Assembly: GCF_037102585.1 (NCBI RefSeq)
Contig: NW_027043829.1
Coordinates: forward strand, 930,001-994,000
Length of the DNA: 64,000 nucleotides
Direction of reading: 5' to 3'
From: Saccharomycopsis crataegensis
Taxonomy: Eukaryota > Ascomycota > Saccharomycetes > Ascoideales > Saccharomycopsidaceae
Every line of letters starts with the position of its first letter. Within the stretch, counting starts at the first letter, position 1. Of this stretch, positions 40,648 to 51,648 are shown piece after piece. The notes under the pieces were generated by a model that was given only the letters and a program-made list of their open reading frames with translations, did no database searches and was not told where the DNA came from. The translations under genes and the position numbers were made by a program.

Positions 40648-42354
40648 ATGAGGTTGAGTGGTAAGGGGAAAAACCTTTTTTACTTAAGGACTTCCCAAAG
40701 CAGATGGGTATCGCAAAAAACCAATCAGAAACCCTTTTACATTACCACCCCAATTTTCTACGTCAATGCTGCTCCACATTTGGGGCACTTGTATTCCATG
40801 TTACTCTGCGATGTGAGAAACAGGTGGGAAAAATTGAATAATAGACCATCATTATTTACCACCGGTACCGATGAGCACGGTTTAAAAGTTCAGGCAGCGG
40901 CAGAAAAGAACGGGAAGCCACCAAAGGAGTTTGTTGACTCATTGGCTGAGACATTCAAAGATTTAGCATCATTGACAAATATTAACTACGATAGATTTAT
41001 ACGGACAACAGATGACGATCATGTCAAAGCTGTTACAGAATTTTGGAATATTGTGAAGGAAAAAGGTTATATATATCAGGGTCAGCATAGTGGTTGGTAC
41101 TCTGTTTCGGACGAGACGTTTTATCCAGAAACACAAATAGAAGAAAGAGCAGACCCAAAGACAGGCGAGAAAAAAGTCGTTTCTATAGAAACTGGTACTG
41201 AAGTCTTGTTTCAAAAAGAAACCAACTATTTTTTTAAGCTTTCTCTCTTCTACAATGATTTATTGAAACTTCTTCATGAAAGGAAAGATTTCATCATCCC
41301 TAGATCCAAGCAAGATGAGATGATTAAGGAGTTAGAGAAAAATGGAAAGCTCGAAGATCTCAGTGTCTCCAGACCTTCTTCGCGCCTTAAATGGGGTATT
41401 CCTGTTCCAGGTGATGATTCTCAGACTATATATGTTTGGTTTGACGCCTTAGTCAATTATCTCACAAGTGCAGGTTTCCCTTGGAATGGTAGTAATTCTA
41501 TTGAATTTTCCGAGCAAAATCATTGGCCTGCTACACATTTAGTTGGAAAAGACATTGTGAAATTCCATGGCATTTATTGGCCATCTTTTTTAATGGCGGC
41601 CGGGGTTGAAGTTCCAAAGCAGTTAGTTGTTCATGGGCATTGGCTCTGCCAGGGCACAAAAATGAGCAAATCTTTGGGTAATGTTGTCGATCCAGTTCTC
41701 ATGGCAAAATATTACGGTACTGATCCTCTTAGATTTTTTTTGTGTGAAAATTCTGTATTAGAAGGTGATGGTGATTTTAATGAAGAAAGATTGTTTTATT
41801 CAAGAAACAACGTGATGAGTAAAATCGCAAACCTAATTATGAGATCTTGTGGTACCAAGTTCAATATTGCTAGAGCTGTTGAAAGCTACCAAAATAAACT
41901 AATTAATGAAAGTACTTTGGATTCTTTCGCGGCTGATAAGCAAATAAAAGAAAAATACCAACAATTGATGAATGATCTAAACAACTTAACAGAAAAAGTT
42001 GGTAAAAACATTGAAACCTACCAAATGATTCGTGCCACTGATGAGCTTTGGAATGTCATCAGCCAAGCTAATCAGTTATTCCAACTTTCTGAACCTTGGT
42101 CTCTTGATGTATCAAATGAATCTGAACTTCGAAAGCAAGATGCAATTATTTTTGCCTCGATTGAAACTGCAAGACTTGTCTCAATTTTGTTGAAGCCTTT
42201 TATGCCAGAGTTATCAAATACCTTCTTAGACCGTATGTCCGTGGATGTTGACCATAGGGATACTGGTTTCGCCAAAGTGGGGTGTGATGTTTATGGTAGT
42301 GGCGCCAATAGAAGTGGAGATGCGCCAATGCAAAAGTTGAAAAAGAGATCCTAA
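40648..42354 (+). CDS. MSM1: Mitochondrial methionyl-tRNA synthetase
   Basis: 568 residues. Class I synthetase charging mitochondrial initiator and elongator tRNA-Met. A short basic presequence (1-26) precedes FYITTPIFYVNAAPHLGHLYS, where PHLGH is the HIGH motif; then FTTGTDEHGLKVQ, the connective insert, VWFDALVNYLTSAG, GKDIVKFHGIYWPSFLMA, and the KMSKSLGNVVDP loop (about residue 341). A helical anticodon-binding domain follows. There is no C-terminal tRNA-binding appendage, as is usual for the mitochondrial form. Length matches yeast Msm1 (575). Confidence 0.93.
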   Translation: MRLSGKGKNLFYLRTSQSRWVSQKTNQKPFYITTPIFYVNAAPHLGHLYSMLLCDVRNRWEKLNNRPSLFTTGTDEHGLKVQAAAEKNGKPPKEFVDSLAETFKDLASLTNINYDRFIRTTDDDHVKAVTEFWNIVKEKGYIYQGQHSGWYSVSDETFYPETQIEERADPKTGEKKVVSIETGTEVLFQKETNYFFKLSLFYNDLLKLLHERKDFIIPRSKQDEMIKELEKNGKLEDLSVSRPSSRLKWGIPVPGDDSQTIYVWFDALVNYLTSAGFPWNGSNSIEFSEQNHWPATHLVGKDIVKFHGIYWPSFLMAAGVEVPKQLVVHGHWLCQGTKMSKSLGNVVDPVLMAKYYGTDPLRFFLCENSVLEGDGDFNEERLFYSRNNVMSKIANLIMRSCGTKFNIARAVESYQNKLINESTLDSFAADKQIKEKYQQLMNDLNNLTEKVGKNIETYQMIRATDELWNVISQANQLFQLSEPWSLDVSNESELRKQDAIIFASIETARLVSILLKPFMPELSNTFLDRMSVDVDHRDTGFAKVGCDVYGSGANRSGDAPMQKLKKRS

Positions 42355-42625
42355 TTGACCTCATACTGTATATATGTATAAAGTAATTGCACGATGTATA
42401 AATATATTTGTCCTTTTTTTATTTATGGAATGCTTGATTTTTCTCGACAAAGGCGGTTATAGGCATACAAGATAATTTTGACAAAAATATACAAGATAGA
42501 GACAAGATTTATATTATAATAATAGCAGATTTGCAAATAGGAGAAAAAAAAAAAACCTGGGGAGCTTTTTATATCTTAATATTTATTCTGTTTTCCTTTG
42601 CAGGCTTTTTAGGATTTGAATTATT

Positions 42626-43374
42626 TCAGTTGAAATCTCTGGACTGTAAGTTTCTGGTCATTGCAGGCAACGCGACTCTAATTCCATCAATTTCTTTGGA
42701 CATTTTAATTTGACATCCCAATCTTGAAGTTTCCGTCAATCCGAATGCCAAATCCAACATATCGTTCTCATCATCTTCAGGTTCCGGGATTTCATCGTAG
42801 AAAGCTGGATCAACAATTACGTGACATGTGGAGCAAGCACATGATCCGCCACAAGCACCTTCCATATCAAGATTATTAGATTGAGCGATGTCTAAAAGAG
42901 AATCACCCTCGCAAACTTCATAGCTATGCTGCTTCCCTTCCTTTGTTATGAAGGTAACATGTAATCTGATAGAAAGTTAGTAAAGGTCATTGAGCCAAGC
43001 AAGGGAAAAATAGTAGTCCACAACCCCATGTAAGTATAGCATCAGGATATCCATTATGGGGTAATATTCCTTCAAAAAAAAGAAAAAAAAAATTGTAAAT
43101 CTACTTACTCTTCGCCTGGTTTCGGTTTGTGCAAATGACCATGCATAGATAAGGACGAGCTGGAGAAAGATCTTTGATTATTAGCCCGTATGAAGTGATT
43201 TCTGAGAGTATTTCTTTGAATGTTGGTGCTTGATATTTTTGTAGAGTTTGATAAGCTTTTAGGATATTGTTGATTAGCTATAGTGCTGATATTCTTGAAA
43301 TGATTTGCCGAAGTTGTGCAATACTTTTTGGAGATTCCATGCTTGATTGTATTGCTCAGGATTTTCGAAAACAT
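42626..43374 (-). CDS. YAH1: Mitochondrial [2Fe-2S] ferredoxin (adrenodoxin), two exons
   Basis: Model: exon 1 43374-43109, intron 43108-42966 (143 bases; GTAAGT donor, TTTACTAAC branch, TATCAG acceptor), exon 2 42965-42626, giving 201 residues. The join restores KPGEELHVTFITKEGKQ, the first strand of the ferredoxin fold. Cluster ligands: Cys127, Cys133 and Cys136 in ACGGSCACSTCHV, and the Cys of RLGCQIKMSK. Exon 1 is a long Ser/Asn/Arg-rich presequence. Yah1 receives electrons from Arh1 and supplies Fe-S cluster assembly, haem A and coenzyme Q synthesis; ARH1 is at 19.3-20.9 kb. The intron separates the presequence from the mature domain almost exactly. Confidence 0.93.
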
Positions 43375-44659
43375 TCTGCGAAATAAATAGATTATTGTTA
43401 TTGATTCTATCTATCCTCAAAAAAGTACACACTATCGTTGGATTCCGTGATTTTTAATAATTATTTATCGACTTTATCGATATACAAAAAAAATTTTGTC
43501 ATCCGAATGCAGGTTGAATCCGTCATATTGAAACTCCATTTGTATCAGGCAGGGTAAGTCCTAAAAAACAAGGCCGAATCAAGAGCCAGTATAGATGGTA
43601 AATATTTGATGGCATTCATCTAGGCTGATGGTTCCTTACAAACTGGATTAAAAAAAGAAAAAAATGCAGATACTAGCCAAGTTTATTTTATCGTAACGTG
43701 GATATTCTGCCCCTGGTAAATATTATAAATAATCACTTGCTTAAAGAAACCATTCAAATATAATGGAAAGATCAAGACTACCCCAAAAAAGCCATACTGC
43801 CAAGAGTCGACACCCAGTATTAAAAGAAAGTGTATATTACCCAAATACAATCTGGACATCAATTTTTTCATATTGGTTAGTATGTTAGAGCTTGGCTGAT
43901 TTATATCTATCATGGTAAATTTTAACTATGGCTGCATGATAATCTAACCAATCATTAGCACTATACTGGAAGATTCCGTTTGGGGTCTCCAAAGGTCATC
44001 ATCTACATTGGATCAATCTCTCACTTTCAGTTTATCTTTTTTCTTGCTGCTTTTGCTGTTGTTTGTTTTCTGTTGTGTTGATCCATTTGTTCTTAGAGCA
44101 TTTAGCAATTTTACTTTTCTAACATTTGGGATATATCATATCAGCAATCAGTATTGGAAGCATCGGATAGCTCTCTCCATGTACACAAACATATGAATTG
44201 TTAAACTCTTTCGAAAAAGATTATTTTCGGATTGGTAGACTCATTCGCTTATGAGTGGCCAGATTGCAGGCCACATCTTTGTACAGAACCAGTAATCAAT
44301 CAACTATCACATATCACTCAAATACTTTGAATGATTTTTCGCACTGGATCTCTAATTACCATGATACAAAAGAATTATACATCATTTCATTGCAATATCC
44401 TTATTATTTAATTTGCAATACGTACTGATAATAGTACATAAGAATATATTTATCGGTGTCTTGTCACGCATGCTGCAGTGCGGTTAACCCGGATGCGTAG
44501 GTCACAACACCAAATCTTTCCAGAATTTCTGCGAAGGCTCTAGAAGAATTGCGGTGGAGCAATATATATATGAGTACAATCTCTTCGCCAAAATTCATCT
44601 CAATGTTCTTTTCTTACAGAATACAGTAACATTGATACATATCACATTAGAAATTAATA
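43375..44659. other. Intergenic region that may hide a small spliced gene
   Basis: About 1.3 kb between YAH1 and HSP78. On the minus strand 43992-43881 reads TPNGIFQYSANDWLDYH... to AKL and a stop, with natural composition. Just downstream lies a hydrophobic frame (43913-43683) including GVDSWQYGFFGVVLIFPLY, which a TACTAAC and an AG acceptor precede. I could not connect either to a start codon by sound splice sites. The last 150 bases are the HSP78 promoter. Confidence 0.3.
44518..44545 (+). promoter_or_regulatory. Heat shock element of HSP78
   Basis: TTC (44518), GAA (44523), GAA (44533) and GAA (44543) fall in exact 5-base phase, with near-match TCT and CTC units at 44528 and 44538, so six alternating units of an Hsf1 site in a row. 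It lies about 115 bases upstream of the start, and a TATATATA follows at 44563-44570. Confidence 0.8.
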
Positions 44660-47119
44660 ATGTTAAATGCTAGAGTGGTTTTGAATAATCATAAAAGAGT
44701 GTTGCCCAATGTGACATCCCGAGCGTCATCCAGATCATTGGCATCGGTTGGTACATCAAGGACATTACAACCTTTTACTCAAAATGTCGTGAGATCCCAC
44801 AATTATAAGCCATTGTTAAATATGGTCAAGTATGGTTCTAGGACACCACAGGCTAGCTTCTCCACTTCCATGTCAAGAAACATTCAAATGAGAATGAACA
44901 ATCAACAAAGTGAGAAGCCTGCTTTGGAAGAATTCGGTACTGATTTAACCAAGCTTGCTAAAGATGGTGCATTAGATCCAGTTATTGGTCGTGATGAAGA
45001 GATCAATAGAACAATTCAAATTTTATCTCGAAGAACAAAGAATAACCCTATCTTGATTGGCCCAGCTGGTACTGGTAAAACAGCAATTTTGGAAGGTCTT
45101 GCTCAAAGAATTGTTAACAAGCAAGTGCCCGAGAGTATGAAATCCAAGAGAATTATTTCTTTAGACTTATCCAAGGTTATGGCCGGCTCGAAGATGAGAG
45201 GTGATGTTGAAGAACGTTTGAACAGATTGTTGACAGAAATTCACAATGAAGCGGGGAATATCATCTTATTTATCGATGAAATTCATTTGTTGATGGGCTT
45301 GGGTAAAACAGATGGTTCTTCGCTTGATGTATCCAATTTATTGAAGCCAGATTTGGCTAGGGGTAAATTACATTGTGTCGGTGCCACCACTATTGACGAA
45401 TATAGAAAGTTTATTGAAAAAGATGTTGCTTTGGCTAGAAGATTCCAGAAAGTCTTAATCAATGAACCTTCTGTCACTGACTCCATTTCCATCTTGAGAG
45501 GATTAAAGGAAAAGTATGAAGTTCATCATGGGGTCAAAATCAATGATGATGCGTTGGTCAGTGCCGTTAACCTCAGTTCCAGATATATCACAGATAGATA
45601 CTTACCAGATAAGGCCATTGACTTAATTGATGAAGCCTGTTCTTCTATTAGATTGCAACATGAGTCGAAGCCCGAACCAATTCAAAAATTAGAATATAAG
45701 ATCATGACTATAAAAATTGAATTAGAATCATTGAAGAAAGAAGAGTCCACTCCATCTATTGAAAGCAAAAAGAACTCTTTGAACGAGTCATTATCTCAGT
45801 TGAATGAAGAATACGAGCAATTGATGTCCAGATGGCAAGTGGAAAAGAGCAATATTGAACAAATCAATGCTGAGAAGAAGAAATTGGAAAAATTCAAGCA
45901 AGATTTGGAAGCTTACCAATTCAATGGGAACTATACTAAAGCTTCGGAATTGAAATATGCCTCTATTCCGGAAACTGAAGAAAGAATTCAACAATTGAAC
46001 GATGATTACGTGAAGGCCAATGAGGGGAAAAATGGCGAATCATTGCTTAATGACTCGATCACTACTGAAGAAATTGCCAAAGTTATTTCCCGCGCCACCG
46101 GAATCCCTATGGATTCTTTGTTGAAGCCTAATAAGCAGAAGTTACTTCATGCCGAAGATATTTTGAAGAAAGACATTGTTGGTCAAGATGAGGCTGTCAA
46201 GGTCATTTGTGATGCAGTTAGGTTACAAAGAGCTGGGCTCACTAATAGCAAAAGGCCAATTGCCAGTTTTATGTTTTTAGGTCCAACCGGTACTGGTAAA
46301 ACTCAATTAACTAAAAAGCTTGCTAATTTCCTCTTCAGCGATGAATCTGCAATTATCAGATTTGACATGTCGGAATTCCAGGAGAAGTTTTCTATTTCAA
46401 GATTGATCGGTGCCCCACCAGGGTATGTTGGTTATGATGATTTAGGTGGAAGTGGTGAATTAACCCAACAAGTGAAAATGAAACCATACTCAATTGTTTT
46501 GTTTGACGAATTTGAAAAAGCCCATCCAGACATCAATAAACTTTTGTTGCAAGTGTTGGATGAGGGTCAATTGACAGACTCACATGGTAATAAGATTGAT
46601 TTTAAAAATACCATTATTATTTTGACATCGAACCTTGGCCATGAATTTTTCCATGAAGACACCACTGTGGAAACTAACTCATCTGATGAAAATATCCCGG
46701 TATCAGCCACCATAAAGAGTAAGATTATGGATGTTGTGAAATCCACCTACCCTCCAGAATTCATCAACAGATTGAATGATTTGATCATTTTCAATAAGCT
46801 ATCCAAGAAGGCAATGCTCAGGATTGTGGATATCAGAATCAATGAGATTCAAAAGGATTTGGTGGCAAATAACAAGGACTTTCAATTAGATGTACATGAT
46901 GATGTGAAGCTGTGGATCATTGAAAATGGTGGATACGATCCAAATTACGGTGCCAGACCATTGAACAGATTCTTGTTGAAGGAGGTTTTGAATCCATTAT
47001 CATTATTGTTGATCAAGGGTGAAATCAAGAATACGGATGAAGTGGTTAAGGTCATTGTTGATAAGGATACTAATAAAATAAAGGTGTTGCCAAATCATGA
47101 AGCTGAAAAGAAAGAATGA
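44660..47119 (+). CDS. HSP78: Mitochondrial ClpB/Hsp104-type disaggregase
   Basis: 819 residues. AAA+ chaperone of the mitochondrial matrix that resolubilises aggregates together with Ssc1 and protects against heat. The presequence is Arg/Ser-rich (1-70). First nucleotide-binding domain with Walker A GPAGTGKT (about 134) and Walker B ILFIDEIHLL; a coiled-coil middle domain of moderate length (about 340-440); second domain with GPTGTGKT (about 541), the VLFDEFEKAHPD Walker B and GAPPGYVGYDDLGGSGELT pore loop region. There is no N-terminal Clp repeat domain, as is true of Hsp78. Regulation by Hsf1 is indicated by the phased heat shock element just upstream. Confidence 0.96.
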   Translation: MLNARVVLNNHKRVLPNVTSRASSRSLASVGTSRTLQPFTQNVVRSHNYKPLLNMVKYGSRTPQASFSTSMSRNIQMRMNNQQSEKPALEEFGTDLTKLAKDGALDPVIGRDEEINRTIQILSRRTKNNPILIGPAGTGKTAILEGLAQRIVNKQVPESMKSKRIISLDLSKVMAGSKMRGDVEERLNRLLTEIHNEAGNIILFIDEIHLLMGLGKTDGSSLDVSNLLKPDLARGKLHCVGATTIDEYRKFIEKDVALARRFQKVLINEPSVTDSISILRGLKEKYEVHHGVKINDDALVSAVNLSSRYITDRYLPDKAIDLIDEACSSIRLQHESKPEPIQKLEYKIMTIKIELESLKKEESTPSIESKKNSLNESLSQLNEEYEQLMSRWQVEKSNIEQINAEKKKLEKFKQDLEAYQFNGNYTKASELKYASIPETEERIQQLNDDYVKANEGKNGESLLNDSITTEEIAKVISRATGIPMDSLLKPNKQKLLHAEDILKKDIVGQDEAVKVICDAVRLQRAGLTNSKRPIASFMFLGPTGTGKTQLTKKLANFLFSDESAIIRFDMSEFQEKFSISRLIGAPPGYVGYDDLGGSGELTQQVKMKPYSIVLFDEFEKAHPDINKLLLQVLDEGQLTDSHGNKIDFKNTIIILTSNLGHEFFHEDTTVETNSSDENIPVSATIKSKIMDVVKSTYPPEFINRLNDLIIFNKLSKKAMLRIVDIRINEIQKDLVANNKDFQLDVHDDVKLWIIENGGYDPNYGARPLNRFLLKEVLNPLSLLLIKGEIKNTDEVVKVIVDKDTNKIKVLPNHEAEKKE

Positions 47120-47417
47120 TCGAGAAAGAAAAAAAAAGGTATACTAAGTAGTTGTTTTTTATTTTTATTTTATAAATAATGTATTATATCTTGTTATAAT
47201 TACTTGATTATATCAATAAATATTTGGTTTTTATTCGAATGATGATGTTAGCTTGATTTTGTATTACAAAAGCTCAAGACATTTGCAACCCCTAAATAAT
47301 GTTCTTTTTTACTATATCAATACTGTTGAGATATAAATCTCTCAATGCAATACAACAAAAAGGAAAAAATAAAACAAGGAATGTTCATTCATATAATATA
47401 ATTATGATAATACAAAA

Positions 47418-48878
47418 CTAACAAATTTTCACCACATTCGGCTCCAAAGAGTTCATATCGAGTAAGACTATCTCACCAGTTTCATTGAATTTTGGAATTG
47501 ATATCAATCTAACAAAGATCTCTTTTCCTGAGACTGTTGTGAATTTCAACCATCTAGATTGAAATTGTGGTTGATTACCCACAAAATATACATGAGGTAC
47601 TTCTGTCAATGTGAAAGGGTCGTCGTCTTTAAATGGGTATGTCCAAAGTGTGTCAGGGCATGAAGGTATTATATTTTGCCAATTGATTGTTGCTTCAATA
47701 ATATCCGCACGAAGTTTTTCCAGGTCGACCTTCTGCTGCGATATTTTATCTTTGTCAATGACGGACTCTTCTGGGGTAGATTCTTTAGATGAGACATCAT
47801 ATGGCATCAAGTACTTGAACATATCATTGATATTTTGACCTCCGGTACCTAACATACGTGTGCCATCAATTTCCAACCAAGATGGATTGGTCATAGTCCT
47901 GAAAGTCGTGCTATCTTCTGAATTTAGATATGCCTTGCATTGTTTGAAAAATGCTGAGTGTATTGGTTGTTGAGGGAAAATGGCTTCTGTTGGATCAGAT
48001 TCACCAGGTATTATGTCAACAGGAATGCTGCCTAATACTTCGAAAATCCAGGAATCGAGTAGTGCCATAGCTTTCGAATTGTATTTAGACTTAATTTTTG
48101 TACCGTAGAATTTACTATCATCATTCTCATGAGTGAAATTTATAGTCTTAGTGGAATTACCAGCGATGACTAGCCTAGAAATGGAGCTTGATAGTTGATC
48201 ATCGGTTCCTATTTCTCCCATAAGAAATTCTTTCAAAAATTCCAATCTGACCGGGTTATAGTTTTGAGGATCGATTTCCATTCCCGACACTATAGCAATC
48301 TTATTATTAGGAATCGCTAACGGTCTTTCCACTTGCTCCGAAATTCCAGGATAAAGCACATCAAGCACTTTAAACTGGCCAGCTTCAAGTTCGATACCCA
48401 AGACCCCAATCACATTACCAGTCACAAAAATGGAATTCTTTATCAGATCACCATCTAATTGAACTCTACCGCTTTCATCTTCAAGCATGATGATATCGGT
48501 ATCAGGGTCCGAGTAGCTTGGCTTTGGAGGAGGCGGTACCCCATAAGCACCAATGGCAACATCATCGAGAATGTTTGGTTTGTATTGCATTTCACAATAT
48601 GTCAACCCAATGACCCAGCATGGTTCATTATTCTTTATATCAAGAACCTTGTCACAATGAAATACTTGTACTCCATTGATTTTTTTGTTGTCCCACTTAC
48701 TGTTGGCGTGTTCTAGTACTCGAGGCCTAAGATCGTTCAATCTCTTTGAATAAATGTGGAAATACTGGTTATGGTAGTTACGATTCTTGTAGCTGAGATG
48801 AAAAGCACTATCTTTTGGATACTGGGCAGGGACAATTGACTCTGTACGAGCGAACATTGTACTCTGTGACATGGACAT
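47418..48878 (-). CDS. POL31: DNA polymerase delta small subunit (B-subunit)
   Basis: 486 residues. Pol31 bridges Pol3 and Pol32 in polymerase delta and also serves polymerase zeta. The OB-fold part (about 40-170) includes CWVIGLTYCEMQYKPNILDD and the block DIIMLEDESGRVQLDG, VTGNVIGVLGIE; the inactive calcineurin-like phosphodiesterase part follows with IAIVSGMEID, SRLVIAGNST, VDIIPGESDPTEAIFPQQP and WLEIDGTRMLGTGGQNINDM. The upstream region has two MluI cell-cycle boxes (ACGCG), consistent with MBF-driven expression at G1/S. Confidence 0.93.
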   Translation of the reverse strand: MSMSQSTMFARTESIVPAQYPKDSAFHLSYKNRNYHNQYFHIYSKRLNDLRPRVLEHANSKWDNKKINGVQVFHCDKVLDIKNNEPCWVIGLTYCEMQYKPNILDDVAIGAYGVPPPPKPSYSDPDTDIIMLEDESGRVQLDGDLIKNSIFVTGNVIGVLGIELEAGQFKVLDVLYPGISEQVERPLAIPNNKIAIVSGMEIDPQNYNPVRLEFLKEFLMGEIGTDDQLSSSISRLVIAGNSTKTINFTHENDDSKFYGTKIKSKYNSKAMALLDSWIFEVLGSIPVDIIPGESDPTEAIFPQQPIHSAFFKQCKAYLNSEDSTTFRTMTNPSWLEIDGTRMLGTGGQNINDMFKYLMPYDVSSKESTPEESVIDKDKISQQKVDLEKLRADIIEATINWQNIIPSCPDTLWTYPFKDDDPFTLTEVPHVYFVGNQPQFQSRWLKFTTVSGKEIFVRLISIPKFNETGEIVLLDMNSLEPNVVKIC

Positions 48879-49380
48879 GTTATAATTGTGGAGTATACGG
48901 TCAATATATCAATCAACAGCACTCACTCGCTTCTTCTCAAAGACGCGGTCAAAATTGGGATTTTTGCGATGCGACGCGAAAAAAAAAAAAAAAAAAAAAA
49001 ATCAGAGCTCACGTGCCAATTGGTTAAAGAGAGAGATATCACATAGTTTATTCTGTTGTGATACGCTGTTACAGTTATGTGGAAGTCCAGAAATTATATA
49101 CATACCTTGTCTAATCATCTGTTCTCCCCCACCTTTTTCTCTGTTTAATTTTTGTGGTCTTCTGTTAAGCTATTTTGTTGTATCACCAAGCTACAGATCA
49201 TGATTTCAGGCCGGGTGATGCTTGGTCCATGAGGCTTTTCCAACGGATCAAAATTTTGGAGGGGTGAGACAAAACAAAACAATCTGACAGCGGCGACCCC
49301 ATCACTTGAATCAAATAGCTAGTAGAAGCTTTATTTCTTTTTCATCCAAAGATTATTTATTTGAGGGATACGTTTGAAAG
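48879..49380. other. Divergent intergenic region POL31-GOT1
   Basis: Includes two MCBs, a run of 23 A (48979-49001) and a CACGTG at 49010-49015. No gene seen. Confidence 0.55.
48943..48978. promoter_or_regulatory. Two MluI cell-cycle boxes upstream of POL31
   Basis: ACGCG at 48943-48947 and 48974-48978, 65 to 100 bases upstream of the POL31 start. DNA replication genes in yeasts commonly carry such MBF sites. Confidence 0.65.
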
Positions 49381-49875
49381 ATGTTATGGCTAAGTGAGCA
49401 ACAGAGTATGTGGTTAAATTTTGTCTTTTTGTTTAACGTATGTCTGATCTACATATAATACTGACAGCATTGTTTATTAGAATTCGGAGCATTCTTCACA
49501 GCTGCTGGTGTGGTATTGTTCACCCTTGGGGTGATGTTTTTTTTTGATTCTGGTCTTCTTGCTATGGGTAATGTGTCATTTCTTATTGGTGTGACATTGT
49601 TGATTGGTCCTCAAAAGGCTTTGGGATATTTTATGAGACCAACAAAGATAAGAGGCACCATCTGCTTTGCCATTGGAATTTTTATGATTTTCATGAAACA
49701 TGCTTTCATTGGGTTTGCCATAGAGTGTTTTGGTATCTTGTTTTTATTTGGCGATGTTTTGAACATAATTGTGACATTTTTAAGAAGCATGCCAGTGATC
49801 GGCCCAATCTTGTCACATCCAAGCGTCGCTCCATTTATTGATAAAATTGCCAATGTCAATGTTTTGCCTGTGTGA
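49381..49875 (+). CDS. GOT1: Got1, Golgi transport membrane protein, two exons
   Basis: Model: exon 1 49381-49405, intron 49406-49480 (75 bases; GTATGT donor, TACTGAC branch, TTATTAG acceptor), exon 2 49481-49875, giving 139 residues (yeast 138). It starts MLWLSEQQKFGAFFTAAG against yeast MWLTEAQKFGVAF. Four hydrophobic helices follow and the C-terminus FLRSMPVIGPILSHPSVAPFIDK is nearly identical to yeast. Got1 is an evolutionarily conserved ER/Golgi tetraspan protein that supports COPII vesicle transport. The second exon alone would lack the cytosolic N-terminus, so the 25-base first exon is well supported. Confidence 0.93.
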
Positions 49876-50237
49876 TTTTTGGTGAGGAGCAGCTGTTTAA
49901 TTAATAACGATTTCATGGTATATATTCAAAAACATTTTTCTCTGTTCTTTCTTCTTCTTCTTTTTATTTTGCTCTCGCAGTTCTTTGCGGGGACGTATTT
50001 CTTTTGGCTCATGTCTTGTTGTATAATATAATCAAATTTCCGGCATAGATTAATGTTTTCCTCCTGTCAAATACTTATATGGTTGTTGGTCTTGTATCTC
50101 TTCATGTTGACTTCCTGTCACGTTTTCGTGCACGCTTTTCTATTTTATTTTTTCTTTTCTTGAGTGGAAATTGTTACCCCAAAAATTTTCTGTGTTAATA
50201 GAATGATAAGGTTATAGCCTACAATAACACAATCACT
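49876..50237. other. Intergenic region between GOT1 and RBG1
   Basis: T-rich tract near 49938-49975; no gene seen. Confidence 0.55.
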
Positions 50238-51405
50238 ATGGGTATTATGTATGTGTCGGACTTGTCTTTTTGAGGATCGCTTTACTTGTTTTTTTACTAA
50301 CAAACATCTAAGCGAGAAAATTCAACAGATCGAGCTTGAAATCTCAAGAACTCAAAAGAATAAGGCCACAGAGTACCATCTTGGTTTATTAAAGGGTAAA
50401 CTTGCAAGATATAGAAGAGAGCTTCTCGAACCTGCCGCTGGATCATCTGGTGGTAAGGGCCAAGGTTTCGAAGTTTCTAAAAGTGGTGATGCAAGAGTGG
50501 TTTTGATTGGTTTCCCATCCGTTGGTAAGTCAACATTCTTGAGTAAGATCACCAACACCAAATCGGAAATTGCCCACTATGCTTTCACAACGTTGACCTC
50601 TGTCCCAGGGGTGTTGGAATATCAAGGGGCTGAAATCCAGATTGTCGATTTGCCGGGGATTATTAAGGGAGCTAACGATGGTAGAGGTAGAGGTAGGCAA
50701 GTTGTGGCCACTGCCAAAACCGCCGATTTGGTGTTAATGGTTTTAGACGCTACCAAGGGGAAAGATCAAAGAGCCATTTTGGAAAAAGAACTCGAAGCTG
50801 TGGGGATCAGATTAAACAAAGAGCGTCCAAACATATATTTCAAAGAAAAGATGACTGGAGGGATCAAATTCAGCTCGACAGCTCCACCAAAGTACTTGAA
50901 TGAAAAGGTTGTCTCAGGTATTCTTAGAGATTACAGAATTCATAATGCGGATATTCTTATCAGAGACGAAAGCGCCACAATTGATGACTTCATTGATATA
51001 ATCAATGACAAGCACATCAGATACGTGAACTGTGTCTATGCTTACAACAAAATTGATGCGGTATCTTTGGAAGAAGTTGATAGAATTGCTCGGGAACCAA
51101 ATACAGTAGTGATGAGTGTTGAAAAAGATTTGGGTGTTGATGATGTTATTGACGAAATTTGGCATAACTTGAACTTGATTAAAGTCTATACAAAGAGAAG
51201 AGGGGTTGCTCCAGACTTTAGTGATCCATTAGTGATCAGATGTGGCAGTACATTGGAAACGGTATGTAATTCTGTTCACAGAGACATGAAAAATAATTTC
51301 AAGCATGGTCTTGTATGGGGGGTTAGTGCCAAACATTCGCCGCAAAAGTGTGGTTTGAATCATACTATCGAAGACGAGGATGTTGTTTCTATTGTTGCGA
51401 AATAA
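50238..51405 (+). CDS. RBG1: DRG-family GTPase Rbg1, two exons
   Basis: Model: exon 1 50238-50248 (11 bases, MGI plus two bases), intron 50249-50312 (64 bases; GTATGT donor, perfect TACTAAC, CTAAG acceptor), exon 2 50313-51405, giving 367 residues (yeast 369). It reads [23 protein letters not shown]. GTPase motifs: G1 [10 protein letters not shown]3 DLPGI, G4 NKID; then the S5D2L insert and a C-terminal TGS domain (about 290-365) with [18 protein letters not shown]. Rbg1 with Tma46 associates with translating ribosomes. Starting at an in-frame ATG within the intron would replace the conserved N-terminus by unrelated sequence. Confidence 0.94.
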
Positions 51406-51648
51406 AACTCTTAAAAAAATAATAAACGATTATGATGATTTTATTGTACTAGATCATCTCCCTGCTAGTGTAAACGAAGAAGAAAAGATATTACAAATAT
51501 AGAGACGACACCCAAGAAAAATCTGATAAATTATATTGATATTCGCAAAATAATTATTTATCATTAATTAATAAATATGTACAAGAACTTTTAGGCTAAT
51601 AAAATAATAATAACTCCCCTATATTTTATTTTTTTTTTATTACATTTA

